55,427 nt of DNA from Croceicoccus sp. (GTDB taxonomy: Bacteria > Pseudomonadota > Alphaproteobacteria > Sphingomonadales > Sphingomonadaceae): positions 1-55,427 of the forward strand of contig NZMY01000028.1 in NCBI GenBank assembly GCA_002694745.1. The letters run 5' to 3'. A program made the translations under genes and the position numbers. Below, one piece after another: positions 17,986 through 27,699 of the stretch (positions are counted from its first letter, which is position 1; each line of letters begins with the position of its first letter). The notes beneath the pieces were generated by a model. It did no database searches and was not told where the DNA came from. It was given only the letters and a program-made list of their open reading frames with translations.

Positions 17986-18057
17986 GGTCTGCCTAAAAAT
18001 TAAGCAGAGCGCATAGTCGATTGCTCAATCCCCATCAAGCCTGTAGCGGGACGCGCG

Positions 18058-19245
18058 ATGGCGGACCATGCTGATCGATCAGGTACCGAAACTGCGGCAG
18101 GCGATGTCGCAGGCATTATCGTCGCGGCAGGCAGCGGGTCGCGGGCGGGCATGGGCACTCCAAAGCAATATGCCTCCTATGGCCGCACAACGGTTCTCGG
18201 GCATGCTGTCGAGCGATTTCGCAGCGCGATTACCGGACCGATCCTCGTCGTCATTCCGGGCGGGGACGAAGGGCAGGCCCGCAGCGCCATTGGCGACTGC
18301 GACGGCGTATCCTTTGTCACAGGCGGCGCGACGCGGCAGGAATCGGTGCGGGCTGGCCTCGAACGCCTGGCCTCGGCGCCGTGTCCGCCCGGGATTGTGC
18401 TGATCCACGATGCGGCCCGTCCCGACCTGCCCCGCGAAGTTGCAGAGCGGCTGATCGCGGCGCTGCGGGATATTCCGGGCGCCATTCCCGTTCTACCTGT
18501 TGTGGACAGCATGGTCGAAGCCAGCGGAAACATCATGGCCGCGCCCGCCAGGCGTGAAAACCTCAGGCGCGTTCAAACGCCGCAGGCCTTTCGCTTTGCT
18601 GACATTCTTGCGGCCCACCGCGACTGGCAAGGCGATCCGATTGCCGGAGACGACGCGCAGGTGCTGCGAAAGGCAGGTCTCGAAATCGCATTGGTGGACG
18701 GCGATGCAAGGCTCGCCAAGCTGACTTTCAGAGAGGATTTCGCCATGAACGCCGCGCCCCCGCCATCATTTAGAGTCGGGAGCGGATATGACGTGCATTG
18801 CCTGGTCCCGGGCGATCATATCTGGCTGTGCGGGATCAGGATCGACCACGACAAGGGCCTGTCGGGCCACAGCGATGCCGATGTCGCTCTCCATGCACTG
18901 ACCGATGCGATTCTCGGCGCGATTGCGGCGGGGGACATCGGCGATCATTTCCCGCCAAGCGATCCGCAGTGGAAGGGCGCGGCCTCTCATATATTTCTAT
19001 CGCACGCCGCTTCACTGGCGGCGCGCGAGGGCTATGCAATCGCGAACTGCGACCTGACCATCATCTGCGAAGCACCCAAGGTCGGCCCGCACCGCGAAGC
19101 GATGCGCGCAAGACTGGCCGAACTGCTTGCTGTTGACATGAGTGTCATTTCGGTCAAGGCGACCACCACCGAGCGTCTGGGCTTTACCGGTCGCGGCGAA
19201 GGCATCGCCGCGCAGGCGCAGATTTTGCTGACGAGGACCGCATGA
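18058..19245 (+). CDS. ispDF: Bifunctional IspDF: MEP cytidylyltransferase / MEcPP synthase
   Basis: Catalyses two steps of the non-mevalonate isoprenoid pathway: CTP-dependent activation of 2-C-methyl-D-erythritol 4-phosphate, and cyclisation to MEcPP. Residues about 18-225 form the IspD domain ([34 protein letters not shown]). Residues about 238-394 form the IspF domain ([53 protein letters not shown]). Fused ispDF is characteristic of alphaproteobacteria. The stop overlaps the next gene's ATG. Confidence 0.97.
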   Translation: MADHADRSGTETAAGDVAGIIVAAGSGSRAGMGTPKQYASYGRTTVLGHAVERFRSAITGPILVVIPGGDEGQARSAIGDCDGVSFVTGGATRQESVRAGLERLASAPCPPGIVLIHDAARPDLPREVAERLIAALRDIPGAIPVLPVVDSMVEASGNIMAAPARRENLRRVQTPQAFRFADILAAHRDWQGDPIAGDDAQVLRKAGLEIALVDGDARLAKLTFREDFAMNAAPPPSFRVGSGYDVHCLVPGDHIWLCGIRIDHDKGLSGHSDADVALHALTDAILGAIAAGDIGDHFPPSDPQWKGAASHIFLSHAASLAAREGYAIANCDLTIICEAPKVGPHREAMRARLAELLAVDMSVISVKATTTERLGFTGRGEGIAAQAQILLTRTA

Positions 19246-19784
19246 CGGCCTCGACCACCCCCCCACTTTTCGGAAATGACATGGACAGCAACCTCCCCAA
19301 GGAACTGACCGATCTCGCGGCGAAAGTCGTGGCGGCACACATGGACGCAGGCACCACGATTGCCGTGGCCGAAAGCTGCACCGGCGGGCTTGTCTGTTCG
19401 GCGCTGACGGAAATCCCGGGCTCGTCCAAAGTGCTCGATCGGGGATTCGTAACCTATTCCAATCAGGCCAAGATGGAAGAGCTCGCCGTCCCGAGCGACT
19501 TGATCGAAACCTTCGGAGCGGTTTCGGTCGCGGTTGCCTGGTCGATGGCGACGGGCGCGATCAAAAGTTCCGATGCAGATGTCGCCGTCGCGATCACCGG
19601 TATCGCGGGCCCCGACGGCGGCACCGATCTGAAGCCTGTCGGCACCGTGGTCTTCGCACGCGCAAAGCGCGACCGCGACGAAGGTGAAGAGCCTTCAGCG
19701 GAGCTGAGGCATTTCGAATGCACGGGCCGCGCGCACGTCCGCCTTCAGGCGGCGCTGTGCGCGCTGGAATTATTGCTGCCGTAA
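19242..19784 (+). CDS. CinA C-terminal family nicotinamide-nucleotide amidase (PncC-like)
   Basis: Predicted to deamidate nicotinamide mononucleotide in pyridine nucleotide salvage. The 180-residue protein is a stand-alone CinA C-terminal domain with the characteristic [22 protein letters not shown], the [10 protein letters not shown] stretch, and [11 protein letters not shown]. The ATG overlaps the ispDF stop; an internal ATG at 19281 starts closer to the conserved domain and is an alternative. The 3' end overlaps the convergent RatA-like gene by 40 bases. Confidence 0.9.
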   Translation: MTASTTPPLFGNDMDSNLPKELTDLAAKVVAAHMDAGTTIAVAESCTGGLVCSALTEIPGSSKVLDRGFVTYSNQAKMEELAVPSDLIETFGAVSVAVAWSMATGAIKSSDADVAVAITGIAGPDGGTDLKPVGTVVFARAKRDRDEGEEPSAELRHFECTGRAHVRLQAALCALELLLP

Positions 19785-20206
19785 AGGTCCTGAGCGCGCG
19801 TTTCGAATGCGCCGACCATCTTGCGAAATGCACGGTCGAGGTACTGGCCGGCCAGCGCCTCGAACACCCTGTTGCGGAAGGTGAATTCGACGCAGAAATG
19901 GATGCGGCACCGCCCCTCGTCCAGCGGTTCGAACCGCCAGATGTTCTCAAGGTTGGATAGCGGGCCATCGACATATTCGACGACGATCCTGTCGGGCCGA
20001 TGCTTGTGAACTTTGGACGTGAAGCGTTCGCGCAGGGCCTTGAAGCCCACCATCATGTCCGCGACCATCTCCGTCTCGCTGTCCGATCGCACGCGGGTGG
20101 CGACGACCCAGGGCAGGAACTGCGGGTAGCTGGCGACATCGGCGACAAGATCGAACATCTGTTCGGCGGAATAGTCGAGTTCGCGCGTTTCGCGAATGCT
20201 TGGCAT
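19745..20206 (-). CDS. RatA/Coq10-like START-domain protein
   Basis: A 153-residue polyketide-cyclase/START-fold protein. It begins MPSIRETRELDYSAEQMFDLVADVASYPQFLPWV and continues with VGFKALRERFTS and FEFRNRVFEALAG-like sequence (here FTFRNRVFEALAGQ), as in the Coq10/RatA family. Members bind ubiquinone for respiration; the E. coli relative was described as a ribosome-association toxin. In alphaproteobacteria the Coq10-like role is the better guess. The start follows lipA by 14 bases, so the two are probably one operon. An upstream ATG in frame at 20254 lies within lipA and lacks homology. Confidence 0.88.
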   Translation of the reverse strand: MPSIRETRELDYSAEQMFDLVADVASYPQFLPWVVATRVRSDSETEMVADMMVGFKALRERFTSKVHKHRPDRIVVEYVDGPLSNLENIWRFEPLDEGRCRIHFCVEFTFRNRVFEALAGQYLDRAFRKMVGAFETRAQDLYGSNNSSAHSAA

Positions 20207-20220
20207 CGATCGGATCCGGC

Positions 20221-21213
20221 TTATTCGGCGGACGCCGTCTCGTCGCGCACCCATTGCTTCTTGCCGGGCACCTTGACGGGTTCGCTTCCCTGCTTCGCCA
20301 GCTGCGCTTCGCGCGCGGCTTTCATCTCGGCGAAATCATCGCCCGCGTGATAGCTCGAGCGCGTTAGCGGGCTTGAGGCCACCTGCAGGAAGCCCTTGGC
20401 GCGGGCGATCGAACCCAGCGCGCTGAATTGCTGCGGGGTTACGAAATCGACGACCTTGGCGTGCTTGGGTGTCGGCTGCAGATACTGGCCCATGGTCAGG
20501 AAATCGATGTCGGCGCTGCGCATGTCGTCCATCACCTGATGAATTTCCAGACGCTGCTCACCCAGACCCAGCATGATGCCCGACTTGGTAAAGATCGACG
20601 GATCGTTCGCCTTCACCTCCTCCAGCAGCCGCAGCGACGCATAATAGCGGGCGCCGGGACGGATCGTGGGATAGAGCCGCGGCACGGTTTCCAGATTATG
20701 ATTGAACACATCCGGCCGCGCCTCGCAGATCGCCTTGATCGCGGGCTTCATCTTGCCGCGGAAATCGGGCGTCAGAATCTCGATCGTGGTGTTGGGCGCA
20801 CGCTTGCGCAGTTCCTCGATCACCTTGACGAAATGACCCGCACCGCCGTCGGGCAGGTCGTCGCGGTCGACCGAGGTGATGACGATATGTTCAAGCCCCA
20901 TCTCGCCGGCGGCGACGGCGACGTTCACCGGCTCCATCGGATCGACCATGCGCGGCATGCCGGTCTTGACGTTGCAGAACGCGCAGGCGCGCGTGCACAC
21001 GTCGCCCAGGATCATCACCGTCGCGTGTTTCTTGGTCCAGCACTCGCCAATGTTCGGGCAGGCCGCTTCCTCGCACACCGTGTTCAGCTTGAGGTCGCGC
21101 ATCAGGCGCCGCGTTTCGGCGTAACCCTTGCTGGTCGGCGCCTTCACGCGAATCCAGTCGGGCTTGCGCTGGATCGGGGGACGCATATCGGCAGGTTTGG
21201 TGATCTCGTTCAT
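20221..21213 (-). CDS. lipA: Lipoyl synthase (radical SAM)
   Basis: Inserts two sulfurs into protein-bound octanoyl groups to make lipoate. The 330-residue enzyme has the auxiliary cluster motif [13 protein letters not shown], the radical-SAM motif [10 protein letters not shown], the SAM-binding GLGEQ region and the C-terminal RSSYHAG signature whose Ser ligates the auxiliary cluster. I chose the ATG at 21213 (MNEITKP); the frame stays open to 21327 but without homology. It diverges from the carbonic anhydrase gene and is followed by the RatA/Coq10-like gene. Confidence 0.97.
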   Translation of the reverse strand: MNEITKPADMRPPIQRKPDWIRVKAPTSKGYAETRRLMRDLKLNTVCEEAACPNIGECWTKKHATVMILGDVCTRACAFCNVKTGMPRMVDPMEPVNVAVAAGEMGLEHIVITSVDRDDLPDGGAGHFVKVIEELRKRAPNTTIEILTPDFRGKMKPAIKAICEARPDVFNHNLETVPRLYPTIRPGARYYASLRLLEEVKANDPSIFTKSGIMLGLGEQRLEIHQVMDDMRSADIDFLTMGQYLQPTPKHAKVVDFVTPQQFSALGSIARAKGFLQVASSPLTRSSYHAGDDFAEMKAAREAQLAKQGSEPVKVPGKKQWVRDETASAE

Positions 21214-21295
21214 GATGGTCACATAAGCCGACCGGTGCCGGGCCGCAACATCATGCTGCTTGCAAGGTGCAGGACGCGGATGCAAAGAACGCATC

Positions 21296-21943
21296 ATGAC
21301 CGATTCACCTGTCCAGTCCGCCCTCACCCAAGGCTATCTACGATTTCGTGAAAAGAGCTGGCATCCGCAGCGCGATCGCTGGATGCAGCTTAAGGAAGGG
21401 CAGTCTCCCAAGGTGATGGTGATCGCCTGTTCCGACAGCCGGGTCGATCCCAGCCAGATCTTTGACGTCGACCCGGGCGAGATATTCGTGGTCCGCAATG
21501 TCGCCGCGATGGTTCCTCCCTTCGAAACGACGCCCGGCCATCACGGCGTGTCGGCGGCGCTGGAATTCGCGGTGCAGGTGCTGGAGGTCGAGGAAGTGCT
21601 GGTGCTGGGCCACGGCATGTGCGGCGGCTGCAAGGCGGCGCTTACGCAATCGATGCATGGCGCGGAACCGGGGCGCGGCGGTTTCATCGCCGATTGGATC
21701 GAACTGCTCGACGACGCCCGCGACGAGGTGGCGCACAAGCATGGCACCGAAACGCGAGAGGCAGAGCGCGAGATGGAGCTGGCCGCCGTCAGGGTTTCGA
21801 TCGAGAACCTTCGCACGTTCCCTTGCGTCAATGCCAAGGAAGCCAAGGGCACGCTTCGCCTGCGCGGCGCTTTCTTCGCGATTTCCGACGGTATCCTCCA
21901 CTGGCTCGACGAAGGTTCCGGCAAGTTCAATCCCGTCCGCTGA
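21296..21943 (+). CDS. Beta-class carbonic anhydrase
   Basis: Interconverts CO2 and bicarbonate with a zinc centre. The 215-residue protein has [11 protein letters not shown] (zinc Cys plus the Asp-Arg dyad), [25 protein letters not shown] and [12 protein letters not shown] (zinc His and Cys), which is the complete beta-CA set. I prefer the ATG at 21296 (MTDSPVQ); an in-frame ATG at 21260 would add twelve residues inside the lipA-CA divergent promoter. The MFS gene follows after 8 bases. Confidence 0.94.
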   Translation: MTDSPVQSALTQGYLRFREKSWHPQRDRWMQLKEGQSPKVMVIACSDSRVDPSQIFDVDPGEIFVVRNVAAMVPPFETTPGHHGVSAALEFAVQVLEVEEVLVLGHGMCGGCKAALTQSMHGAEPGRGGFIADWIELLDDARDEVAHKHGTETREAEREMELAAVRVSIENLRTFPCVNAKEAKGTLRLRGAFFAISDGILHWLDEGSGKFNPVR

Positions 21944-21951
21944 CCTAAGTC

Positions 21952-23268
21952 ATGAGGACAGAGCCTGGCGCGGCCGAACCGCGCCATCCGCTGCAGATTC
22001 ACGATTACCGGCTGTTCTGGGTCGCGCGCTTCGCCGGGGTCATCGCGACGCTGTCGATGGTCGTTGTGCTTGGCTGGCAGGTCTATGACATAGCGCGCAG
22101 CGATTACGGGATGAGTCGCTCGCTCGCCGCGTTTCAGCTTGGGCTGCTGGGCGCGGCGCAATTTGTGCCGCTGTTCCTTCTGACGCCTTTCGCGGGCTTT
22201 GCCGCCGACCGGTTCGACCGGCGCAAGGTGGCGGTCACTGCGATGCTGCTCGACATGCTGATCGCGGCCGCGCTGGGTTTTGCGACTTGGCATGGTCATC
22301 TGACGCTGCCCTTGCTGTTTCTTCTGGCGGGTTTGCACGGAACCGCGCGCGTTTTCTTTGGCCCCGCGATGAACGCATTGGCGCCCAATATCGTCCCTGC
22401 AAAGATGATCCCGCGCGCCATCGCGACCAATGCCATCGCCTGGCAATTCGCCACGGTGCTGGGTCCGGCGGCGGGCGGCATGCTCTATGCCGTTTTTCCC
22501 AGCTTTCCCTATATCGTGTCGGTTTTCCTGCTGGCGCTCGGCGCATTGCTTGTCGCACTGATCAAGCCGCTGCGGCAACCCGACGTCGACCGCAAGGTCC
22601 ATCCCATCCGGCAAGTGACCGATGGCTTGCGTTTCGTCTGGAACGACCGTTTCCTGCTGGGCGCGATTTCGCTCGACCTGTTTGCCGTGTTGCTGGGCGG
22701 GGTCACGGCGCTGCTGCCCGTGTTTGCGCGCGACATCCTTCAGGTGGGGCCTATCGGTCTGGGCTGGATGCGTGCGGCTCCGGCCTTTGGCGCGGGGATC
22801 GTGGCGCTGTGGCTGGCCTGGAAACCGCTTGAACGCAATGTCGGAGTCAAGATGCTCTGGGCGGTCGGGATCTATGGCCTGATGACGGCCCTGTTCGGCG
22901 TCTCGCGCGAATTGCTGCTCAGCCTGGCGATGCTGGTCGTGCTGGGCGCGGCGGACATGATATCGGTTTTCGTGCGCGGATCGCTGGTGCAGCTCAACAC
23001 GCCGGACCACATGCGCGGGCGCGTGTCCTCGATCTCGGGCCTTGCGATATCGGCATCGAACGAGCTGGGCGAGTTGCAATCGGGCGTGGCCGCCGCGCTG
23101 ATCGGGGCGACGGGGGCGGTTGTTTTCGGCGGAGTCGGGGCGATATTGGTGGTCGTCATCTGGGCGTATGCCTATCCTGAACTCAGGAACGCCCGGACGT
23201 TCGCGCCAGCCTATCGCGTCACCGCCGATGGCAAGAGCACAAAAGAGCAGGAAGGAGCCACCACATGA
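21952..23268 (+). CDS. MFS transporter, EntS-like branch
   Basis: A 438-residue inner-membrane major-facilitator protein with about a dozen hydrophobic segments. The loop 2-3 motif appears as [16 protein letters not shown], matching the MFS-3/enterobactin-exporter (EntS-like) group. An analogous [29 protein letters not shown] stretch sits in the second half. Substrate is unknown; EntS relatives export siderophores or other small molecules, but no siderophore genes are nearby. The stop overlaps the cysK ATG, so it is coupled to cysteine synthesis. Confidence 0.88.
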   Translation: MRTEPGAAEPRHPLQIHDYRLFWVARFAGVIATLSMVVVLGWQVYDIARSDYGMSRSLAAFQLGLLGAAQFVPLFLLTPFAGFAADRFDRRKVAVTAMLLDMLIAAALGFATWHGHLTLPLLFLLAGLHGTARVFFGPAMNALAPNIVPAKMIPRAIATNAIAWQFATVLGPAAGGMLYAVFPSFPYIVSVFLLALGALLVALIKPLRQPDVDRKVHPIRQVTDGLRFVWNDRFLLGAISLDLFAVLLGGVTALLPVFARDILQVGPIGLGWMRAAPAFGAGIVALWLAWKPLERNVGVKMLWAVGIYGLMTALFGVSRELLLSLAMLVVLGAADMISVFVRGSLVQLNTPDHMRGRVSSISGLAISASNELGELQSGVAAALIGATGAVVFGGVGAILVVVIWAYAYPELRNARTFAPAYRVTADGKSTKEQEGATT

Positions 23269-24182
23269 AGGCCGACAATGTCCTCGCCACGATCGGCAAC
23301 ACGCCGCATATCCGCCTTTCGCGCCTGTTTCCGGACCACGAGGTCTGGATAAAGTCCGAACGCGCCAATCCCGGCGGTTCGATCAAGGACCGTATCGCGC
23401 TGGCCATGGTCGAAGCGGCCGAGAAGAGCGGCGCGCTGAAGGAAGGCGGCACGATCATTGAGCCGACGTCCGGCAACACCGGTATCGGCCTTGCGATGGT
23501 TGCCGCGGTCAAGGGCTACAAGCTAGTTCTTGTCATGCCCGAAAGCATGTCGATCGAGCGCCGCCGCCTGATGCTGGCCTATGGCGCGACTTTCGACCTG
23601 ACGCCCAAGGAAAAGGGCATGAAGGGCGCGCTGGAACGGGCGCGCGAGTTGATCGACGAGACGCCGGGCGCCTGGATGCCGCAGCAGTTCGAGAATGACG
23701 CCAATCCCGAGATCCATGCCAGAACGACCGCGCGCGAAATCATTGCGGATTTTTCGGACAGCCCGATCGATGTGATGATCACGGGCGTCGGAACCGGCGG
23801 TCATCTGACGGGCTGCGCCGAAGAGATGAAAGCCGTCTGGCCGACGATGAAGGCCTATGCGGTCGAACCTGCACTTTCGCCGGTGATCTCCGGCGGCCAG
23901 CCGGGGCCTCACCCGCTACAGGGTATCGGTGCAGGGTTTATTCCGGAGAACCTGCATACGCGCTCGATCGACGGCGCCATCTCGGTCGACGCGGACGAGG
24001 CCAAGGACATGGCCCGCAAATCCGCCGCGATGGAAGGCTTGCTGGTCGGACTGAGTTCCGGTGCGACGCTGGCAGCCATCGCGAAAAAGCTGCCCGAACT
24101 GGAAAAGGGCATGCGGGTGCTTGGCTTCAACTACGATACGGGCGAACGCTATCTCTCGGTTCCGGATTTCCTGCCGGATTGA
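23265..24182 (+). CDS. cysK: Cysteine synthase A (O-acetylserine sulfhydrylase)
   Basis: PLP enzyme that makes cysteine from O-acetylserine and sulfide. The 305-residue protein has [12 protein letters not shown] (PLP-Lys), the substrate loop [13 protein letters not shown], and the phosphate cup [10 protein letters not shown]. The region equivalent to the CysE-interaction surface is present. It is translationally coupled to the MFS gene and ends 20 bases before a strong intrinsic terminator. Confidence 0.95.
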   Translation: MKADNVLATIGNTPHIRLSRLFPDHEVWIKSERANPGGSIKDRIALAMVEAAEKSGALKEGGTIIEPTSGNTGIGLAMVAAVKGYKLVLVMPESMSIERRRLMLAYGATFDLTPKEKGMKGALERARELIDETPGAWMPQQFENDANPEIHARTTAREIIADFSDSPIDVMITGVGTGGHLTGCAEEMKAVWPTMKAYAVEPALSPVISGGQPGPHPLQGIGAGFIPENLHTRSIDGAISVDADEAKDMARKSAAMEGLLVGLSSGATLAAIAKKLPELEKGMRVLGFNYDTGERYLSVPDFLPD

Positions 24183-24202
24183 AGTCCGATTTGATCGGTT
24201 AG

Positions 24203-24241
24203 AAAAAGGTCGGCGGGCTGATTTGTCCCGCCGACCTTTTT
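24203..24241. terminator. Bidirectional intrinsic terminator between cysK and acyl-CoA dehydrogenase
   Basis: AAAAAGGTCGGCGGG (24203-24217) pairs perfectly with CCCGCCGACCTTTTT (24227-24241) around a nine-base loop. The A-run on one side and T-run on the other serve both convergent genes. The - strand gene's stop lies immediately next to it, at 24243. Confidence 0.92.
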
Positions 24242-24242
24242 G

Positions 24243-26045
24243 TCATGCCCGCAGAAAGCTCTCGGCAGGCATGGCCATGATGACTTCAGCCCCGGCCTGC
24301 AGCTTGCGCCGCAGGGCCCCCGCGTCGGGAAGATGGCCCTGCGCGAAATGGCGCGCGCATAGCAGCTTGGCCTCCATGAAAGCCTTGTCGCTCTCGCCGG
24401 CCTCCAGCGCGGCGGCAGCGGCCTTCGCCATGCGGAGCCACATCAGCCCGACCGCGACGAGCCCCAAAATGTCCATCAGCATATAGGCCGCGGCCCCGGC
24501 GTTATCTGGGTTTTCCGGTGCATTCTGCATCAGCCACATCGCCGCCGCCTTCAATTCGCCATTCGCCTTGCCGAGCGCTTCGGCGATTTCCGCGGCGGCA
24601 GGCTCAGAGCCCGCTTCGGCGATTTCGCCGTCGACCAGCGCAAGGAACGACTGGATCGCCCTGCCGCCTTTCATTGGCAATTTGCGTCCGACGAGGTCCA
24701 TGGCCTGAATGCCGTTCGCGCCTTCGTAGATCATCGCGATCCGGGCATCGCGGACGAACTGCTCCATGCCGTTCTCGGCGATATAGCCATGGCCGCCCCA
24801 GACCTGCTGCATCTGGGTCGAGACTTCATAGCCCCAGTCCGTTCCGACGGCCTTCACCACCGGGGTGAGCAACTGGATCAGATCGTCGGCCTGAACCCGC
24901 TCGTCCTCGCTCTCGGCATGGTGCGCCAGATCGGTCAGCAGGCCGGTCCACAGGATCAGCGCGCGCAGTCCTTCGGTCTTGGCACGCGCATCCATCAGCA
25001 GGCGGCGAACGTCGGGATGGACGACCAGCAGGTCGGCGCTCTGCTCCGGCTCCTGCGGGCCTGTGAGTGCCCTGCCCTGACGTCGGTCGAGGGCATAGGA
25101 AGCGCCGTTCTGATACGCCACCTCTGCCTGCCCGAGGCCCTGCAGCCCAACCCACAGCCGCGCCGCATTCATCATGATGAACATGGCGGCCAGACCCTGA
25201 TGCTCGCCGCCGATCAGCCAGCCCTTTGCGCCGTCATAGTTCATGACGCAGGTGCAGCTGCCGTGGATGCCCATCTTTTCCTCGATGGAGCCGCACGACA
25301 GGCTATTCCGCTCGCCGGGTTCGCCGTTCTCGTCGGGGATGAACTTGGGCACGATGAACATCGAGATGCCCTTCGAACCCTTCGGCGCATCGGGCAGGCG
25401 GGCAAGGACGAGGTGGACGATATTGCCCGCCATGTCATGCTCACCGCACGAGATGAAGATCTTGGTGCCGGTGATCGCAAAGCTGCCGTCGCCGTTCGGC
25501 TCCGCGCGCGTCCGAAGAAGTCCCAGATCGGTGCCGGCATGCGGTTCGGTCAGGTTCATCGTGCCGGTCCACTCGCCCGACGTCAGCTTGGCGAGATAGG
25601 TCGCCTTCTGCTCGTCGCTGCCGCGCGCGACGACGGCGCGGATGGCGCCATCGGTGAGGCCCGGATACATGGCGAGCGACATATTGGCACCCGACAGGAA
25701 TTCCTCGACCGCCACGCCGATGGCATGCGGCAGGGCCTGCCCGCCATAGGCCTCGGGCGCGGTCAGCGTGGTCCACCCGCCCTCGCACATCTGGCGATAG
25801 GCGTTGGCAAAGCCCTCCGGCACGGTCACGGAGCCGTCTTCGTGCCGCGTGCAGCCCTGCCGGTCGCCCACCTCGTTCAGCGGGGCAAAAACCTCCGCCG
25901 CGAACTTTCCGGCCTCCGACAGGATCGGTTCGATCATGTCGGCATCGAGCGCTTCGAAACCCGGCTTCGCGGCATGATCCGGCAGCCTCAACACATGTTC
26001 GAGATTGAAAATCGTATCGCGCAGCGGCGCGGTGTAATCGGCCAT
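24243..26045 (-). CDS. Acyl-CoA dehydrogenase (DmdC/AcdA-like, with C-terminal extension domain)
   Basis: An FAD-dependent dehydrogenase of 600 residues. It has an N-terminal extension (MADYTAPLRDTIFNLEHVL), a central domain with MNLTEPHAGTDLGLLRT and ITGTKIFISCGEHDM, a flavin/substrate helical domain with YEGANGIQAMDLVGRK, and a C-terminal acyl-CoA dehydrogenase-associated helical domain. This architecture matches the 3-methylmercaptopropionyl-CoA dehydrogenase-like group that is abundant in sphingomonads; the actual acyl-CoA substrate cannot be assigned. It stands as a single gene, ending at the shared terminator. Confidence 0.9.
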   Translation of the reverse strand: MADYTAPLRDTIFNLEHVLRLPDHAAKPGFEALDADMIEPILSEAGKFAAEVFAPLNEVGDRQGCTRHEDGSVTVPEGFANAYRQMCEGGWTTLTAPEAYGGQALPHAIGVAVEEFLSGANMSLAMYPGLTDGAIRAVVARGSDEQKATYLAKLTSGEWTGTMNLTEPHAGTDLGLLRTRAEPNGDGSFAITGTKIFISCGEHDMAGNIVHLVLARLPDAPKGSKGISMFIVPKFIPDENGEPGERNSLSCGSIEEKMGIHGSCTCVMNYDGAKGWLIGGEHQGLAAMFIMMNAARLWVGLQGLGQAEVAYQNGASYALDRRQGRALTGPQEPEQSADLLVVHPDVRRLLMDARAKTEGLRALILWTGLLTDLAHHAESEDERVQADDLIQLLTPVVKAVGTDWGYEVSTQMQQVWGGHGYIAENGMEQFVRDARIAMIYEGANGIQAMDLVGRKLPMKGGRAIQSFLALVDGEIAEAGSEPAAAEIAEALGKANGELKAAAMWLMQNAPENPDNAGAAAYMLMDILGLVAVGLMWLRMAKAAAAALEAGESDKAFMEAKLLCARHFAQGHLPDAGALRRKLQAGAEVIMAMPAESFLRA

Positions 26046-26102
26046 GGTGGCCCGCTCCTCTCTAGTTACTGACAGTTATGTCAATTTATATGGCCTTTGG
26101 TC

Positions 26103-26471
26103 TTATTCTTCGATCATTTCCAGCCCTTCGTTCGTCACCCGGCGATAGAAACAGCTTCGCCTGCCCGTGTGACAGGCGGGGCCTGCAGGCGCCACCCGAA
26201 ACAAGAGGCAATCCTGATCGCAGTCGACCAGGATCTCCGACACTTCCAGCATATTGCCCGACGTCTCGCCCTTCTTCCAAAGCCTGTTGCGCGACCTCGA
26301 CCAGAAATGGGCGAGCCCCGTCTTGCGCGTCAGATCGAGCGCTTCACTGTTCATATAGGCGACCATCAGGATCGCATTGTCCTGCTTATCGACGCAGATC
26401 GCGGTGATGAGCCCGTCCTCATCGAACCGTGGGCGGAATTGCAAAGTGGTATCGGCGGCCTGATCGCCCAT
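26103..26471 (-). CDS. hisI: Phosphoribosyl-AMP cyclohydrolase
   Basis: Third step of histidine biosynthesis, opening the purine ring of PR-AMP. The 122-residue, HisI-only protein (no HisE fusion) has [40 protein letters not shown] and [11 protein letters not shown]. Its cysteines supply the zinc and magnesium sites. I chose the ATG at 26471 (MGDQAAD); upstream ATGs at 26498 and 26549 extend it into the structured intergenic region without homology. It stands apart from other his genes. Confidence 0.93.
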   Translation of the reverse strand: MGDQAADTTLQFRPRFDEDGLITAICVDKQDNAILMVAYMNSEALDLTRKTGLAHFWSRSRNRLWKKGETSGNMLEVSEILVDCDQDCLLFRVAPAGPACHTGRRSCFYRRVTNEGLEMIEE

Positions 26472-26581
26472 GGGGTAATGTCCTTGGTGTACGCGCATGA
26501 TCGCGCGCACAAATGTTGCAAAAGAAACACAGCGTTGCATGATTTCCATGATTGCTGCGGGATTCTACTTTTCAAATCGCA

Positions 26582-26814
26582 CTCTACACGCGACAACGCA
26601 ATCACGGCTTGAGGGAGCCGGACCCGCTCGAAGCAGCGGTCGACGTTGTCGCAGAGCAGGTTGCTATAGCGGTCAGCGTTCAGGGAAAACGGCGTGCCGG
26701 GGGGCGCGCCGGACCAACGGCCGGAACAGCCGCTCGGGACCTAGGTCCCTGATGCGCATTTCGGCCGAACGTCACGCTGGCGCTCGGGGCTTCGGTCCCG
26801 GGCGCCAACTTTTT
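26582..26814 (+). ncRNA. Candidate structured non-coding RNA, unassigned
   Basis: No protein family is visible in this gap between hisI and comF, but it is dense in perfect stems. Bases 26590-26598 (GCGACAACG) pair with 26644-26652, extended by CTCT (26582-26585) with AGAG (26653-26656). Inside that closing stem sit two hairpins: CGGCT/AGCCG (26605-26609 with 26616-26620) and CCGCT/AGCGG (26624-26628 with 26635-26639). Further on are a 9-bp stem (26690-26698 with 26703-26711), GGGAC/GTCCC (26736-26740 with 26745-26749), and a terminator with T-run on the + strand. I find no match to tmRNA, RNase P, SRP or 6S landmarks. The 5' end and promoter are not determined. Confidence 0.5.
26778..26814 (+). 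terminator. Intrinsic terminator (+ strand) with no + strand protein gene upstream
   Basis: TGGCGCTCGGG (26778-26788) pairs with CCCGGGCGCCA (26797-26807), with one G-U pair, around GCTTCGGT, then AC and five T residues (26810-26814). Polarity is +, opposite to both flanking genes, which suggests it ends the candidate RNA or insulates the tail of comF. Confidence 0.8.
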
Positions 26815-27607
26815 ATGGCGATTCGTGATCCGCTTCCAAGGTTACGGCCATCCTTTCGAGCGGTACGCGTGCGTAGCAGGCGATCACGACGCGCGCCGCG
26901 CCCGCTTTCTTTAGGGCGGCAACACAGGCATCGGTCGTGGCACCGCTTGTCACCACGTCATCGATCAGAACAATGTCGCGTCCTTCGATATCGAATCGCG
27001 CTTTGGGCGAGACGATGATCGCACCCTCCAATGCCTCACGCCGTTCCGCGCTGCCCAGCCCGTCGAGCGACGGCGTCTTTCTGATCCGCCGCAGTGCGTC
27101 GGGCGCAATATCCCAGTGCTTCTGCGCGGCGAAGGCCTTGGCCAGCAGGGCGGACTGGTTATATCCCCGTTTCCACATTCGGGTGAAATGCAATGGTACC
27201 GGGATGACGAGCGGGTCCTCCGGTTCCGCAATCGCTGCGGCGGAAAAGCGCAAAGCCATAAATCGTCCCATCGGCCCGGCCTGTGCGAATTTGCCGCCAT
27301 GCTTCAATGCCAGCAATAGCTCTCTCGAGACAGCGCCATAGATCGACGCGGCGGCAATGCCGTCATGCAGGGGCGCCTGCAATGCGCATCGGCCGCAAAG
27401 CTGCTCGGGCGTGCTCTCATCGCTCGCCAAGGGTATCTGGCAGAGGCGACAGGCGGGCTGGCCGGGCAATCCCAGTTTCGGCCAGCAGGTTCCACACAGG
27501 CGCTCGTCGAAATCACTCATGCTCCCGATGACTTCGCCGCCGCAGCAGGGGCAGCGCGGCGGAAAGGCGAAATCGACAATCGGGGCAAGGGCTTGGCGAA
27601 GGATCAT
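26813..27607 (-). CDS. ComF-family amidophosphoribosyltransferase-like protein
   Basis: A 264-residue ComF/GntX-like protein. The N-terminus has a zinc-ribbon-like cysteine set (FPPRCPCCGG, CGTCW, CRLC, CGRC), followed by a PRTase domain with the PRPP-binding motif IVLIDDVVTSGATTDAC. ComF proteins support DNA uptake in competent species, but in most proteobacteria the role is unknown. I chose the ATG at 27607 (MILRQAL) rather than 27661. It diverges from a methyltransferase gene; a comF-methyltransferase pairing recurs in alphaproteobacteria. Confidence 0.9.
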   Translation of the reverse strand: MILRQALAPIVDFAFPPRCPCCGGEVIGSMSDFDERLCGTCWPKLGLPGQPACRLCQIPLASDESTPEQLCGRCALQAPLHDGIAAASIYGAVSRELLLALKHGGKFAQAGPMGRFMALRFSAAAIAEPEDPLVIPVPLHFTRMWKRGYNQSALLAKAFAAQKHWDIAPDALRRIRKTPSLDGLGSAERREALEGAIIVSPKARFDIEGRDIVLIDDVVTSGATTDACVAALKKAGAARVVIACYARVPLERMAVTLEADHESP

Positions 27608-27699
27608 CGGGAAGAGCCATGCATGGATTGCGTTGAAATTTCCTCTATCTCGCCGCGCCAAGCTTGCGCCGATACGCTCGCGGCTGCAACAGGCGGGCG

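Noticed and set aside
26582-26814. tmRNA, RNase P RNA, 6S RNA or SRP RNA
   Set aside because: No tag-peptide or tRNA-like ends, no AGGAAAGTCC-type RNase P core, no single long stem with central bubble, and no SRP GGAA tetraloop region were seen. The element is left unassigned.
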